NCBI RefSeq assembly: GCF_049800835.1
Contig: NZ_JBNAFU010000009.1
Coordinates: 41,554-105,553, forward strand
Direction of reading: 5' to 3'
From: Dinoroseobacter sp049800835
Lineage (GTDB): Bacteria > Pseudomonadota > Alphaproteobacteria > Rhodobacterales > Rhodobacteraceae
DNA length: 64,000 bases
Program-made: the position numbers and the translations under genes
In this document: piece by piece, positions 1 through 7,582 of the stretch
Numbering within the stretch: position 1 is the stretch's first letter
Layout: each line of letters starts with the position of its first letter
The notes under the pieces: generated by a model
Database searches by the model: none
What the model saw: the letters and a program-made list of their open reading frames with translations, nothing else
Told to the model about the DNA's origin: nothing

Positions 1-257
1 ATGGCCGGTCCGAAGGGATCACCAAGCTCTTGTTTGATCCAGAGGATCAGCGCGTGATCGGGGCGTGCATTGTCGGCACCAACGCGGGCGATCTGATCTC
101 AGAAGTGGCTCTGGCCATTGAGATGGGGGCAGACGCCGTGGATCTTGGCCACACGATCCACCCGCACCCGACCCTGTCGGAGACGGTGAACTTTGCGGCT
201 GAGATGTTCGAAGGAACGATCACGGACCTGATGCCGCCAAAAAAGAAAAAGCACTGA
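1..257 (+). CDS. lpdA: dihydrolipoyl dehydrogenase (E3), C-terminal fragment
   Basis: Partial gene cut by the left edge; the reading frame begins at base 3 and ends at TGA 255-257. The visible 84 residues are the C-terminal dimerisation domain of the E3 subunit of 2-oxoacid dehydrogenase complexes, which reoxidises lipoamide with FAD and NAD+. The segment HPHPTLSE carries the conserved His-Glu pair of the active site, contributed across the dimer, and VIGACIVGTNAGDLISE is typical of the interface domain. The protein ends in a basic tail (KKKKH). A strong terminator follows 25 bases downstream, so this is the last gene of its transcription unit, probably a sucAB- or pdh-type operon to the left. 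Confidence 0.93.
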   Translation, partial: GRSEGITKLLFDPEDQRVIGACIVGTNAGDLISEVALAIEMGADAVDLGHTIHPHPTLSETVNFAAEMFEGTITDLMPPKKKKH

Positions 258-282
258 GCACCCCTACAGCTCTCCAGAAAAA

Positions 283-308
283 GCCGCGCCCGAGGGCGCG
301 GCTTTTTT
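283..308 (+). terminator. intrinsic terminator after lpdA
   Basis: Perfect 8-bp GC stem (GCCGCGCC 283-290 / GGCGCGGC 295-302) with a CGAG tetraloop, followed by six T residues (303-308). It ends the lpdA transcript. Confidence 0.93.
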
Positions 309-504
309 CGTTCAACGCCAAGGAGAGTGGCGGACGCGCGGTGCACAATTCGTAAGCATATGCCCAAGTCGTCACCGAAAAATAGGCGCCGAAACTTGAC
401 CTCCAGCACAGGTTTTACAAGTCTGGCGCGGAGCCGGGCGTGCTCTGCCCGATTTCACGCCTATTCAGCGCCCATGTACGGGCCAACAAACAGGGAGACA
501 CCGC

Positions 505-1518
505 GTGTTCCAACGCTTTACCCAAATTGTCGCCGCCGCGACGCTTGCCGTTTCTGCGGGTGCGGCTTCCGCCGAAACCGAGGTGCCTTTCGCCCTCGAC
601 TGGAAATTCGAAGGCCCGTCCGCGGCCTATTTCGCTGCCATCGACAACGGACATTTCGCGAATGAGGGCCTGTCGGTTACAATCGAGGCCGGATCGGGCT
701 CGGTCAACACGATCCCCAAAATCGCCACCGGCGCGTTCCCGATCGGGTTCGGCGACATCAATTCGGTCGTGAAGTTCCTCGACCAGAACCCGGGCGCACC
801 GGTCAAGGCCGTAATGATGATCTATGACAAGCCGCCGTTCGCCATCATCGGTCGCAAAAGCCAGGGGGTGAGCGAACCCAAAGACTTGGAGGGGCGCGTG
901 TTGGGCGCACCGCCCCCGGACGGCGCCTGGGCGCAGTTCCCGGCGTTTGCCGCTGCCGCCGGGTTTGATCCGACCAAGGTGACAGTGGAGCCCGTTGGTT
1001 TCCCGACACGTGAGCCGATGTTGGCCGAAGGGCAGGTGGATGCGATTGCGGGTTTTTCGTTCTCGTCCTTCCTGAACCTCGTGCGCCTTGGCGTGCCGGA
1101 GGATGATATTGCCACGATCCTGATGGCCGACCACGGACTTGCGCTTTATGGCAACGCGATCCTTGTGAATACTGACTATGCTGCCGAGAACCGCGAGACG
1201 GTCGAGGCGTTCCTGCGGGCGGTGGCAGCGGGCTGGAAGGACGTCATTGCAGATCCTGAGATGGGGGCAAAAGCGGTGATCGCGCGCAACCCCGCCGCCG
1301 ATGTCGCGCTGGAGCAGCGCCGTTTGCAACTGTCCATCGACGCGAATGTCGCAACCGATTACGTTATGGAAAATGGCATGGGCGGGATCGACGAAGCACG
1401 CATGGCCACGGCACTGGAGCAACTTGCGCTGAACTACGAGTTCCAGAACCCCGCCTTGCCGATTGATGCCTATTTCGATGGCAGCTATCTGCCGGAAGGC
1501 AACTTCGCCATCAAGTAA
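505..1518 (+). CDS. ABC transporter substrate-binding protein, NMT1/THI5-like
   Basis: Periplasmic binding protein of 337 residues for the ABC importer encoded just downstream. GTG start at 505, with AGGGAGA (492-498) as ribosome binding site. Residues 1-24 form a signal peptide ending AGAASA. The body (ALDWKFEGPSAAYFAAIDNGHF..., GLSVTIEAGSGS) is the pattern of the NMT1/THI5-like family, which binds thiamine precursors, pyrimidines, nitrate or sulfonates. The motif GDINSVVKF and the LAEGQVDAIAGF segment fit the two-lobe fold. The ligand cannot be read from the sequence and no catabolic gene lies beside it. ThiY-type pyrimidine uptake is one possibility. Confidence 0.85.
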   Translation: MFQRFTQIVAAATLAVSAGAASAETEVPFALDWKFEGPSAAYFAAIDNGHFANEGLSVTIEAGSGSVNTIPKIATGAFPIGFGDINSVVKFLDQNPGAPVKAVMMIYDKPPFAIIGRKSQGVSEPKDLEGRVLGAPPPDGAWAQFPAFAAAAGFDPTKVTVEPVGFPTREPMLAEGQVDAIAGFSFSSFLNLVRLGVPEDDIATILMADHGLALYGNAILVNTDYAAENRETVEAFLRAVAAGWKDVIADPEMGAKAVIARNPAADVALEQRRLQLSIDANVATDYVMENGMGGIDEARMATALEQLALNYEFQNPALPIDAYFDGSYLPEGNFAIK

Positions 1519-1574
1519 GCACCGGTTCCGGGCGCGCCGTCCACACGGGACCGCGCGCCCGAATTGTTCGGATG

Positions 1575-1595
1575 CCTCCGGCGGAGGTATTTTTC
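1575..1595 (+). repeat. short GC hairpin in the binding protein-ATPase gap
   Basis: CCTCC (1575-1579) and GGAGG (1583-1587) pair around a GGC loop and are followed by TATTTTT. It sits between the binding-protein and ATPase genes. From memory, very similar GCCTCCGGCGG...TATTT strings are common between genes in Rhodobacteraceae, so this is probably a family-wide intergenic repeat. It may attenuate transcription so that the binding protein is made in excess over the ATPase and permease. Confidence 0.5.
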
Positions 1596-1645
1596 TCACA
1601 AAAGAAATGGTGGCCGCGTCAAGGTCGCCAAGGCAGGGGCAGCCC

Positions 1646-2446
1646 ATGACAGCGTTGATCGAGATCAGGGATGTCTCGCACACATTCGACACGGATGGCG
1701 GGCCGCTGCACGTGCTGGATCACCTGAACATCGCCATCGAAGAAGGCGGGTTCACTGCCGTCGTGGGCCCCTCGGGGTGCGGAAAATCCACGCTGACGCG
1801 GTTGGTGTCGGGATTGATGAAACCAGATAAGGGCGAGGTCTGGCTGCATGGCGAGCAGGTCAGGGGCCCCAGATCCACCGTTGGCATGGCTTTTCAGAAC
1901 CCGGTTCTGCTGGAATGGCGCACCATCCTCGACAATGTGATCCTGCCGTTGGAGATCGTGCCGAACAAACTGAGCAAGGCGCAGCGCGCGGAGCGGGCGC
2001 GGTTTCTACTGGACCTGGTCGGATTGGCCGGGTTCGAAGACAAGAAACCCTCGGAACTGTCCGGCGGCATGCGCCAGCGCGCATCGCTGTGCCGGGCGCT
2101 GGTGCACAAGCCAGATGTGCTGATCCTCGATGAGCCTTTCGGTGCGTTGGATGCTTTCACGCGCGAGGACTTGTGGCACACCATGCACAAGGTCAAAGCC
2201 GAAGAGCCGTTCACCGGCCTGCTGATCACCCATGATCTGCGCGAGTCGATCTTTCTGGCGGACCAGATCGTCGTAATGTCAGGGCGCCCTGCACACGCGC
2301 AATACGTGATGGACGTCCCCTATAACGGGCCGCGCGCGCTCGATGATCTGTACACGCCCGCCTCGGCGGAGCGGTTGAACATTCTGCGCCATCAGATCCA
2401 GGTCGCGCAGGGCCGCGCGCCCGCAGAGGCGGAGGCAGCACAGTGA
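1646..2446 (+). CDS. ABC transporter ATP-binding protein
   Basis: 266-residue cytoplasmic ATPase of the importer. Walker A is GPSGCGKST, the ABC signature is ELSGGMRQRASLCRAL, and Walker B is VLILDEPFGALD, followed by the H-loop ITHDLRE. This is the NrtD/TauB/SsuB-type class that pairs with NMT1/THI5 binding proteins. The frame is open upstream to 1463, but the ATG at 1646 matches the usual N-terminus (MTALIEIRDVSHTF) and has AGGCAGGGG just before it. The stop overlaps the permease start (GTGA at 2443-2446), so the two are translationally coupled. Confidence 0.9.
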   Translation: MTALIEIRDVSHTFDTDGGPLHVLDHLNIAIEEGGFTAVVGPSGCGKSTLTRLVSGLMKPDKGEVWLHGEQVRGPRSTVGMAFQNPVLLEWRTILDNVILPLEIVPNKLSKAQRAERARFLLDLVGLAGFEDKKPSELSGGMRQRASLCRALVHKPDVLILDEPFGALDAFTREDLWHTMHKVKAEEPFTGLLITHDLRESIFLADQIVVMSGRPAHAQYVMDVPYNGPRALDDLYTPASAERLNILRHQIQVAQGRAPAEAEAAQ

Positions 2447-3204
2447 ACTTGAAGAAGATCGCCATTCCGACCATCGCCATCATCGTGTTCCTTCTGCTGT
2501 GGGAACTGCTGGTCTGGGCGAATGGCTGGCCGAACTTCGTGATGGCTTCCCCCAGTGATCTCGGGCCCGCTTACACCCGGTATTGGGAGCTGTTTCTGAT
2601 CAACGGATGGCAAACGCTTTGGCGGACAGTCGCGGGGCTTGCGCTCGCCATCGTGTTCGGCACCGCGCTCGGCATGATCATGGGCTTTTCGCGGACCATG
2701 CGCGATGCCCTGTATCCTTTGCTCGTCGGTTTCAATGCCGTGCCCAAGGCGACCGTGGTGCCGATCATCGCGCTGATGTTCGTGGGCGCGCATGATTTCA
2801 ACACGGTGCTCATTGCATTCATGATCTCGTTCTTTCCAATTGCTGTTTCGGTGTCCATCGGTCTGAGCACGCTGGAGCCTGAGTATCGTGACATCCTGCG
2901 GTCGCTTGGGGCTTCCAAGATGACCATCTTCTGGAAGATCGCGCTTCCCAAAACCCTGCCGGAGTTTTTCGGGGCGCTGAAGGTCGCCGTGACGTTGGCC
3001 TTCATCGGCACCAACCTGATGGAGATTGTCAGCCCGCACGGGCGCGGCCTTGGCGCGTTATTCGACAGTGGCCGGACCAATTCGGACTATCCGCTGATGT
3101 TTGCGGTCCTGATCGCGCTCGCCTTCCTCGGCATCGTTCTCTACTACGTCGTCGTCGCGCTGGAGAAGGTGTTCGCGGGGTGGGCCGAACGGCAGGAGAC
3201 CTAA
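2443..3204 (+). CDS. ABC transporter permease
   Basis: 253-residue inner-membrane permease with about six hydrophobic segments, beginning with a helix at residues 6-26. The cytoplasmic EAA loop (YRDILRSLGASKMTIFWKIALP) is the coupling helix that contacts the ATPase. It belongs to the BPD_transp_1 (TauC/SsuC/ThiX-like) family. GTG start at 2443 overlaps the ATPase stop. It is the last gene of the three-gene importer operon; a 9-bp inverted repeat follows at 3218-3254. Confidence 0.9.
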   Translation: MNLKKIAIPTIAIIVFLLLWELLVWANGWPNFVMASPSDLGPAYTRYWELFLINGWQTLWRTVAGLALAIVFGTALGMIMGFSRTMRDALYPLLVGFNAVPKATVVPIIALMFVGAHDFNTVLIAFMISFFPIAVSVSIGLSTLEPEYRDILRSLGASKMTIFWKIALPKTLPEFFGALKVAVTLAFIGTNLMEIVSPHGRGLGALFDSGRTNSDYPLMFAVLIALAFLGIVLYYVVVALEKVFAGWAERQET

Positions 3205-3217
3205 TCCACAGGTTGTA

Positions 3218-3254
3218 TTCGGGACTGTCTCCATATTCGCAACATAGTCCCGAA
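3218..3254. repeat. inverted repeat downstream of the ABC permease
   Basis: TTCGGGACT (3218-3226) and AGTCCCGAA (3246-3254) are perfect 9-base arms separated by 19 bases. No T-run follows. It lies 13 bases after the permease stop and about 100 bases before the AlgD-type gene. It could be a transcript-end hairpin, or an operator for the polysaccharide locus, whose upstream region (3260-3305) is AT-rich. Confidence 0.55.
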
Positions 3255-3360
3255 ATTGCCCGATTTTCCCATCGGTTTCGAACGATTTAAAACAAATTAA
3301 CCATGTTCTCTCGGTCCGTGGCGCAGCAGAACGTGGCGCCTGTTTCTTAACGAGGGCGTC

Positions 3361-4776
3361 ATGGCTGATGGAACCTACGAACTTCTGAACCGCGCTGCGC
3401 AGGCAATCGCCTTCCGTGTGATCGAAGAGAAACCCGCGGTCTCGATTGTCGGACTGGGGTATGTCGGAGCGGTCTCTGCAGCGTGTCTGTCCGATCTTGG
3501 GCACCGCGTGGTCGGGGTGGATCTGGACCGAACCAAGGTCGATGCCATTGCTTCTGGCCGCAGCCCGATCCACGAACATGAACTGGGCGACTTGCTGAGC
3601 CAGGGCGTGAGCGAAGGGCGAATTTCTGCGCAAGAAGACCTGATTGCCGCCGTGCGCGACACCGACGTCACGTTTGTTTCGGTCGGCACACCCACAGCGC
3701 CGGATGGCGGTTGCGATGATCGCTACATCCGTTCCGCCGCACGGGCCATCGGCGAAGGCTTGGCGCAAAAGAAAGCGCACACCGCGAACGCATATCATGT
3801 CGTGGTGCTGCGGTGTTCCATCCCCCCCGGAACCACGATGGGCGTCATGGTGCCCGAAATCGAGGCGGCCTCCGGGCTGCTCTGCGGCCAGGATTTCGGG
3901 GTCTGCTTCAACCCTGAGTTTTTGCGCGAAGGCGTCGCCGTGGATGATTTCCGCAAGCCCCCCAAGACGGTGATCGGGGCCTCTGACCAGCGCGCGGCGC
4001 GAATTGTGGCCCGGATTTTCGAGCCGGTGGACGCGGCACCAATCCTTTGTGAAATCGAAACTGCCGAAACCGTGAAATACGTCGACAATGTCTGGCATGC
4101 GGTCAAGGTGACGTTTGGCAACGAAGTGGGGCGTCTGTGCAAACCGCTTGGTGTGGACAGCCACAAGGTGATGGATATTTTTTGCAAGGACACCAAGCTG
4201 AACCTGAGCCCTTACTACCTCAAGCCCGGCTTTGCCTATGGCGGCTCCTGCCTGCCCAAGGAGGTGCGCGCTGTGCGTCACATCGCCGAAAGCCACGGTG
4301 TCGACTTGCCGATGATCAAGGGGGCTATGTCGTCGAACGAGGCGCACGTGGCCGAGGCCATTCGCATGGTCCGTGACACCGGCGCAAAGCGGGTTGCGGT
4401 TCTGGGCCTTGCCTTCAAGCCGGGGACGGACGACTTGCGGGAAAGCCCGATCCTGGACGTGATTGCAGCGCTGCGCGCCGAGGGTGTCGAGATTGCTGCC
4501 CATGACATGTCGATCACTCCGGACACACCGATAGCCAGCCAACTGTCCTACGTCGCGCACGGTGCGCCCGGACTTTCCGCTTTGGCTGAGGAACTGCCCG
4601 GATTGCTGGTAGAGCGGCCCGAACACGCCATCGACGGCGCCGATGCAATCATCGTGACACACAATCACGGGCGCTACAGGGAGATCGTCAAGGCCAGCTT
4701 CAAGCCGACCATCGATCTTGTGCGGCTCTTCGGAAACGAGGTGGCGCTGCCGCATGTGGATGGTATCGGCTGGTAA
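3361..4776 (+). CDS. algD: GDP-mannose/UDP-glucose 6-dehydrogenase family, AlgD-like
   Basis: 471-residue NAD-dependent nucleotide-sugar dehydrogenase that makes a nucleotide uronic acid by two successive oxidations. The Rossmann motif is IVGLGYVGAVSAACL near residues 28-42. The catalytic cysteine lies in GFAYGGSCLPKE, the AlgD form of this motif. FNPEFLREG and the C-terminal AFKPGTDDLRESP segment are conserved in the family. Overall it resembles GDP-mannose dehydrogenase (AlgD, about 436 residues) more than UDP-glucose dehydrogenase. The extra length is an N-terminal extension of about 25 residues (MADGTYELLNRAAQ...). Alg8- and Alg44-like genes nearby support GDP-mannuronate as the product, but the substrate is inferred. 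Confidence 0.85.
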   Translation: MADGTYELLNRAAQAIAFRVIEEKPAVSIVGLGYVGAVSAACLSDLGHRVVGVDLDRTKVDAIASGRSPIHEHELGDLLSQGVSEGRISAQEDLIAAVRDTDVTFVSVGTPTAPDGGCDDRYIRSAARAIGEGLAQKKAHTANAYHVVVLRCSIPPGTTMGVMVPEIEAASGLLCGQDFGVCFNPEFLREGVAVDDFRKPPKTVIGASDQRAARIVARIFEPVDAAPILCEIETAETVKYVDNVWHAVKVTFGNEVGRLCKPLGVDSHKVMDIFCKDTKLNLSPYYLKPGFAYGGSCLPKEVRAVRHIAESHGVDLPMIKGAMSSNEAHVAEAIRMVRDTGAKRVAVLGLAFKPGTDDLRESPILDVIAALRAEGVEIAAHDMSITPDTPIASQLSYVAHGAPGLSALAEELPGLLVERPEHAIDGADAIIVTHNHGRYREIVKASFKPTIDLVRLFGNEVALPHVDGIGW

Positions 4777-4788
4777 TCCGCTGGGGTC

Positions 4789-5403
4789 TTGACCGACTCA
4801 GGAAACACGGGCCAGCCTTGGCGCGTGTTTCGATTTCTGTTCTTTACGTCTGCGCTGTTTCTGTCTCTCGCGCCGCATAGCGCGCGGGCATTCGTTTGCG
4901 AAGACCTCTGGTACACCAGAAACGCCATTCTGGACCGGGCCGGTATGTGTTTCGACACGGTTCTGGGCCAAGCGATTTTCGACAATACCGGATGTACCGG
5001 ACCATCGGTCCAACTCGCACCCGAGTTCGCGCAGTTCGTCGAGTCGCTCGCGCAGCAAGAGCAGCGTGAAGGCTGCCGGATCGATACCACGCAACCGGTA
5101 CTCAACCTGCCAGATCTTGCGATCCGGCAGCGACTTGTGGAACTGCCAGTGGCAGGCGACAGCCCCGGGTTCAACTGCATCGGTTGGCGGGGCGGAGTGC
5201 TGCCGTTGTACAGTTCCAGATCGGCAAATTCCGCTCAGGTAGGGCGAATCGAAGAAGGCGACTTCGTTGGCATGTGGCACGGCCCGGGTCCGACTTGGGT
5301 CTATGTGTTGACCTACACGCGGGCGGGTGGTCCGCTCAAATCAGGAGGTTGGATGCAACCCGGAGTTGACGCAAACGTGGTATGTGGGGAGCAAGCTGGA
5401 TGA
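4789..5403 (+). CDS. secreted DUF4453/YARHG-like protein, copy 1
   Basis: Exported protein of about 204 residues with a hydrophobic signal segment (VFRFLFFTSALFLSLAP, cleavage near SARA). The N-terminal half begins CEDLWYTRNAILDRAGMCF, a YARHG/DUF4453-like pattern with paired cysteines. The C-terminal half (NCIGWRGGVLPLYSS...SGGWMQP) looks like a small SH3-type beta domain ending VVCG. The start is uncertain: TTG at 4789 has GGGG close upstream, while GTG at 4825 would also leave a signal peptide. It follows the AlgD-type gene by 12 bases and overlaps copy 2 by ATGA, so all three are probably one operon. Function unknown; a periplasmic or surface role in the polysaccharide locus is inference. 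Confidence 0.78.
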   Translation: MTDSGNTGQPWRVFRFLFFTSALFLSLAPHSARAFVCEDLWYTRNAILDRAGMCFDTVLGQAIFDNTGCTGPSVQLAPEFAQFVESLAQQEQREGCRIDTTQPVLNLPDLAIRQRLVELPVAGDSPGFNCIGWRGGVLPLYSSRSANSAQVGRIEEGDFVGMWHGPGPTWVYVLTYTRAGGPLKSGGWMQPGVDANVVCGEQAG

Positions 5404-5993
5404 CGGCAAAGCGTGCGGCTCTGGTTGGCCTTCTGTTTCCTTTACTGGCCGGAGCGCCGTATCAAGCGCTCGCCGGATATTGTGAGGACCTGTGGTTCAC
5501 GCGAAACGCAATTCTCGACCGTGCAGGTATTTGTTTCGACAGCCCGTTGGGGCAGTCCGTGTTTGACAACACCGGGTGCCTTGGGTCGCAAGTAAGCGTT
5601 GCGCCGGCCTTTTCAGCTCTTGTAAACCAGCTTGGTGACAGAGAGCGCGAGGTGGGGTGCAACGTGTCGACCAACACGACCTTTCTGGACCTCAAGGATC
5701 TCGCGATCCGGCAGCGCCTTTCTGCATTGCCTTTGCCCGAAGACCGGGGTCAGGGCTTTGGGTGTATCGGTTGGCGCGGCGGGCCAGTGACCCTGATGGA
5801 TACGCACGGCGTGCAAGGCACCCCGATCGGGCGGATCGATCCCGGTGATACGATCTATTTCTTTCACATCCCTGCACAGGACTGGTCTTACGTGACGACC
5901 GAGGGACCGGGCCGGGTTGGTTTGAAGTCCGGCGGCTGGATGCCAAACGCGGGGTTCGACAGCCGAACCATGTGTGGCCAGCAGGCAGGCTGA
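5400..5993 (+). CDS. secreted DUF4453/YARHG-like protein, copy 2
   Basis: 197-residue paralogue of the preceding gene. The ATG at 5400 overlaps its stop. The signal peptide ends near YQALA. Both share the blocks CEDLW-TRNAILDRAG-CFD, LGQ-FDNTGC, L-DLAIRQRL-LP, CIGWRGG and LKSGGWMP, and both end MCGQQAG or VCGEQAG. The cysteine positions are conserved, suggesting disulfides in the periplasm. The copies have diverged elsewhere, so the duplication is not recent. The gene ends 7 bases before the convergent alg8-like stop. Confidence 0.8.
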   Translation: MTAKRAALVGLLFPLLAGAPYQALAGYCEDLWFTRNAILDRAGICFDSPLGQSVFDNTGCLGSQVSVAPAFSALVNQLGDREREVGCNVSTNTTFLDLKDLAIRQRLSALPLPEDRGQGFGCIGWRGGPVTLMDTHGVQGTPIGRIDPGDTIYFFHIPAQDWSYVTTEGPGRVGLKSGGWMPNAGFDSRTMCGQQAG

Positions 5994-6000
5994 AGGCGCG

Positions 6001-7581
6001 CTAGCCTGGCATGGGCAAGTAGCCGGACATGATCCCGACCACCGTCAGGAACGTGGCAACTGCAGTATAGAGCTGGAATTTCGCGATTCCGTTTTGCATT
6101 TGTGCGACGCGCCCTGTGCCCGCCTTGGAGGTCTGATTGCCCCGGTTGGCCCATTTCTGCTTCGACAGATGAAAAATCATGAAAATCTTCACTGCCGCAT
6201 TCAGGAGCTGGTTCACATACAGGATGAAGGGCCATTTCAGGTCCGGTTCGCGTGCATAACGGAACAGGAAGAGGCACAGCATGATGCGTGACGCAATCAC
6301 CCAGATCAGAACGTTCAGGAAGTAGATCGGGTTCACCGTCAACGCCATCAGCGCCAGCGCCGGTCCGACCATCATGGTCCAGATCGCAAGCCGCTGGTCG
6401 ATCAGGCACCACCAGATGAAAAAACCGCATGTCTTCGGGCCAAGCGCGATGGCCCGCGCGCCGTTGCGCAGCATGTTGCCTGACCAACGGCGAAAATTCT
6501 CTACCATCCGGGTCCATGCAGAGCCTTCGATCACCTCGATGGTGTAGACCATCGCGTCCGGTACATATGTCATCTTCGCGCCGTGGCTCAGCAGGTGGTA
6601 CCAGCTTGACTTGTCGTCGCCGGACAGAAACCGGAACCGTCCCCAGAGCCAGTGATCCAGATGGTCTGCTTCGATCGTGCGGATGAATTTCTCGGACATG
6701 ATGTGCCGGGCGCGAAACACGCTCATCCGTCCGGTCAGGGTCAGAACCTTCTCCGAAAAGGCGTGACTCTGCATCGCGAGACGCCGTTGCGCGAACCGCA
6801 TGGACAGCCAAGACTGAACCCATTCCGGCCCGTAGCAGATCACCTCTTCGTTCGTGGTCAGCGCCTGCAGCTCGGGGTCGGCCGCGAACAGCGGCAGGCA
6901 TTTGCGCATGACGTCCGGACCATAGGCGGCATCCCCGTCCATGAAGATGACAAGGTCGTTCGGGTCCGTGACGTAGCGGGCCATGCCGCGCAGGATCAAC
7001 CCAATGGCCATGCGCTTGCCTGGTTGGTTCTGGCGGACAAAAATGATGTCGATATCGGCGTCCTGGGCGTGTGTTTCAGCGTATTCGCGAATGACTTCCT
7101 CGTCATAGGCGTGACCGGTGCCGATCCAGAGCGTGGTCGGGATTCCTTCGCGCCGGACCTGATCTATGATCGATCCGATGACCACACGCGTGATCGCCAC
7201 GTTTTCCTTGTAGGTCGTCATTTGAATGTGCAAGCGGCGCGGGCGCCATCCCGCCTCCCAGAGCGCATCGGCCGATTTGCGCATCTCGGGCCACATACCG
7301 CGTTTGTAGAGTTCCGCGCGGATCGCATGGTTGAACCACCAGCCAAAGCGCCAGAACCCCAAAGCGCCCAGCATCAACGTCACGCTGCGCAACTCCGGAT
7401 CAAAGAAGTGGTTCGGTGTCAGGATCAGCGCTGCTGCCAACAGCATCACCAAGGCCAGCATCGTGACTGCCCGGTCCGCCCGCCAGCGTTGCCAGAAGGT
7501 AGGGCGGGGGGCAGCAACCTCGCGCAGTCTGGCGCTCAGGTCCTTCGCAAATGCGTACTCGGAAGAGCGGTTGCGCTGCAT
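6001..7581 (-). CDS. alg8: Alg8-like membrane glycosyltransferase (mannuronan-synthase type)
   Basis: 526-residue inner-membrane family 2 glycosyltransferase. N-terminal hydrophobic helices (about residues 38-85) precede the catalytic domain, and further helices follow it. Catalytic features in order are FMDGDAAYGPD (donor and metal binding), IEADHLDHWLWGR (catalytic Asp region) and NFRRWSGNMLRNG (the RxxRW-type motif of processive synthases). The overall sequence resembles Alg8 of Pseudomonas, which polymerises GDP-mannuronate. The ATG at 7581 is one base after the stop of the alg44-like gene, so the two are coupled; the frame is open to 7689 but that would overlap alg44. An AlgD-like gene nearby fits mannuronan, though the polymer is inferred. 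Confidence 0.87.
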   Translation of the reverse strand: MQRNRSSEYAFAKDLSARLREVAAPRPTFWQRWRADRAVTMLALVMLLAAALILTPNHFFDPELRSVTLMLGALGFWRFGWWFNHAIRAELYKRGMWPEMRKSADALWEAGWRPRRLHIQMTTYKENVAITRVVIGSIIDQVRREGIPTTLWIGTGHAYDEEVIREYAETHAQDADIDIIFVRQNQPGKRMAIGLILRGMARYVTDPNDLVIFMDGDAAYGPDVMRKCLPLFAADPELQALTTNEEVICYGPEWVQSWLSMRFAQRRLAMQSHAFSEKVLTLTGRMSVFRARHIMSEKFIRTIEADHLDHWLWGRFRFLSGDDKSSWYHLLSHGAKMTYVPDAMVYTIEVIEGSAWTRMVENFRRWSGNMLRNGARAIALGPKTCGFFIWWCLIDQRLAIWTMMVGPALALMALTVNPIYFLNVLIWVIASRIMLCLFLFRYAREPDLKWPFILYVNQLLNAAVKIFMIFHLSKQKWANRGNQTSKAGTGRVAQMQNGIAKFQLYTAVATFLTVVGIMSGYLPMPG

Positions 7582-7582
7582 G

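Noticed and set aside
415..1692. Long minus-strand open frame opposite the ABC binding protein
   Set aside because: It is the antisense of a well-supported gene and has no family pattern; GC-rich third positions keep it open.
3058..4755. 565-codon minus-strand frame opposite the AlgD-type gene
   Set aside because: Composition is His/Arg-rich and unlike a real protein; it shadows the dehydrogenase.
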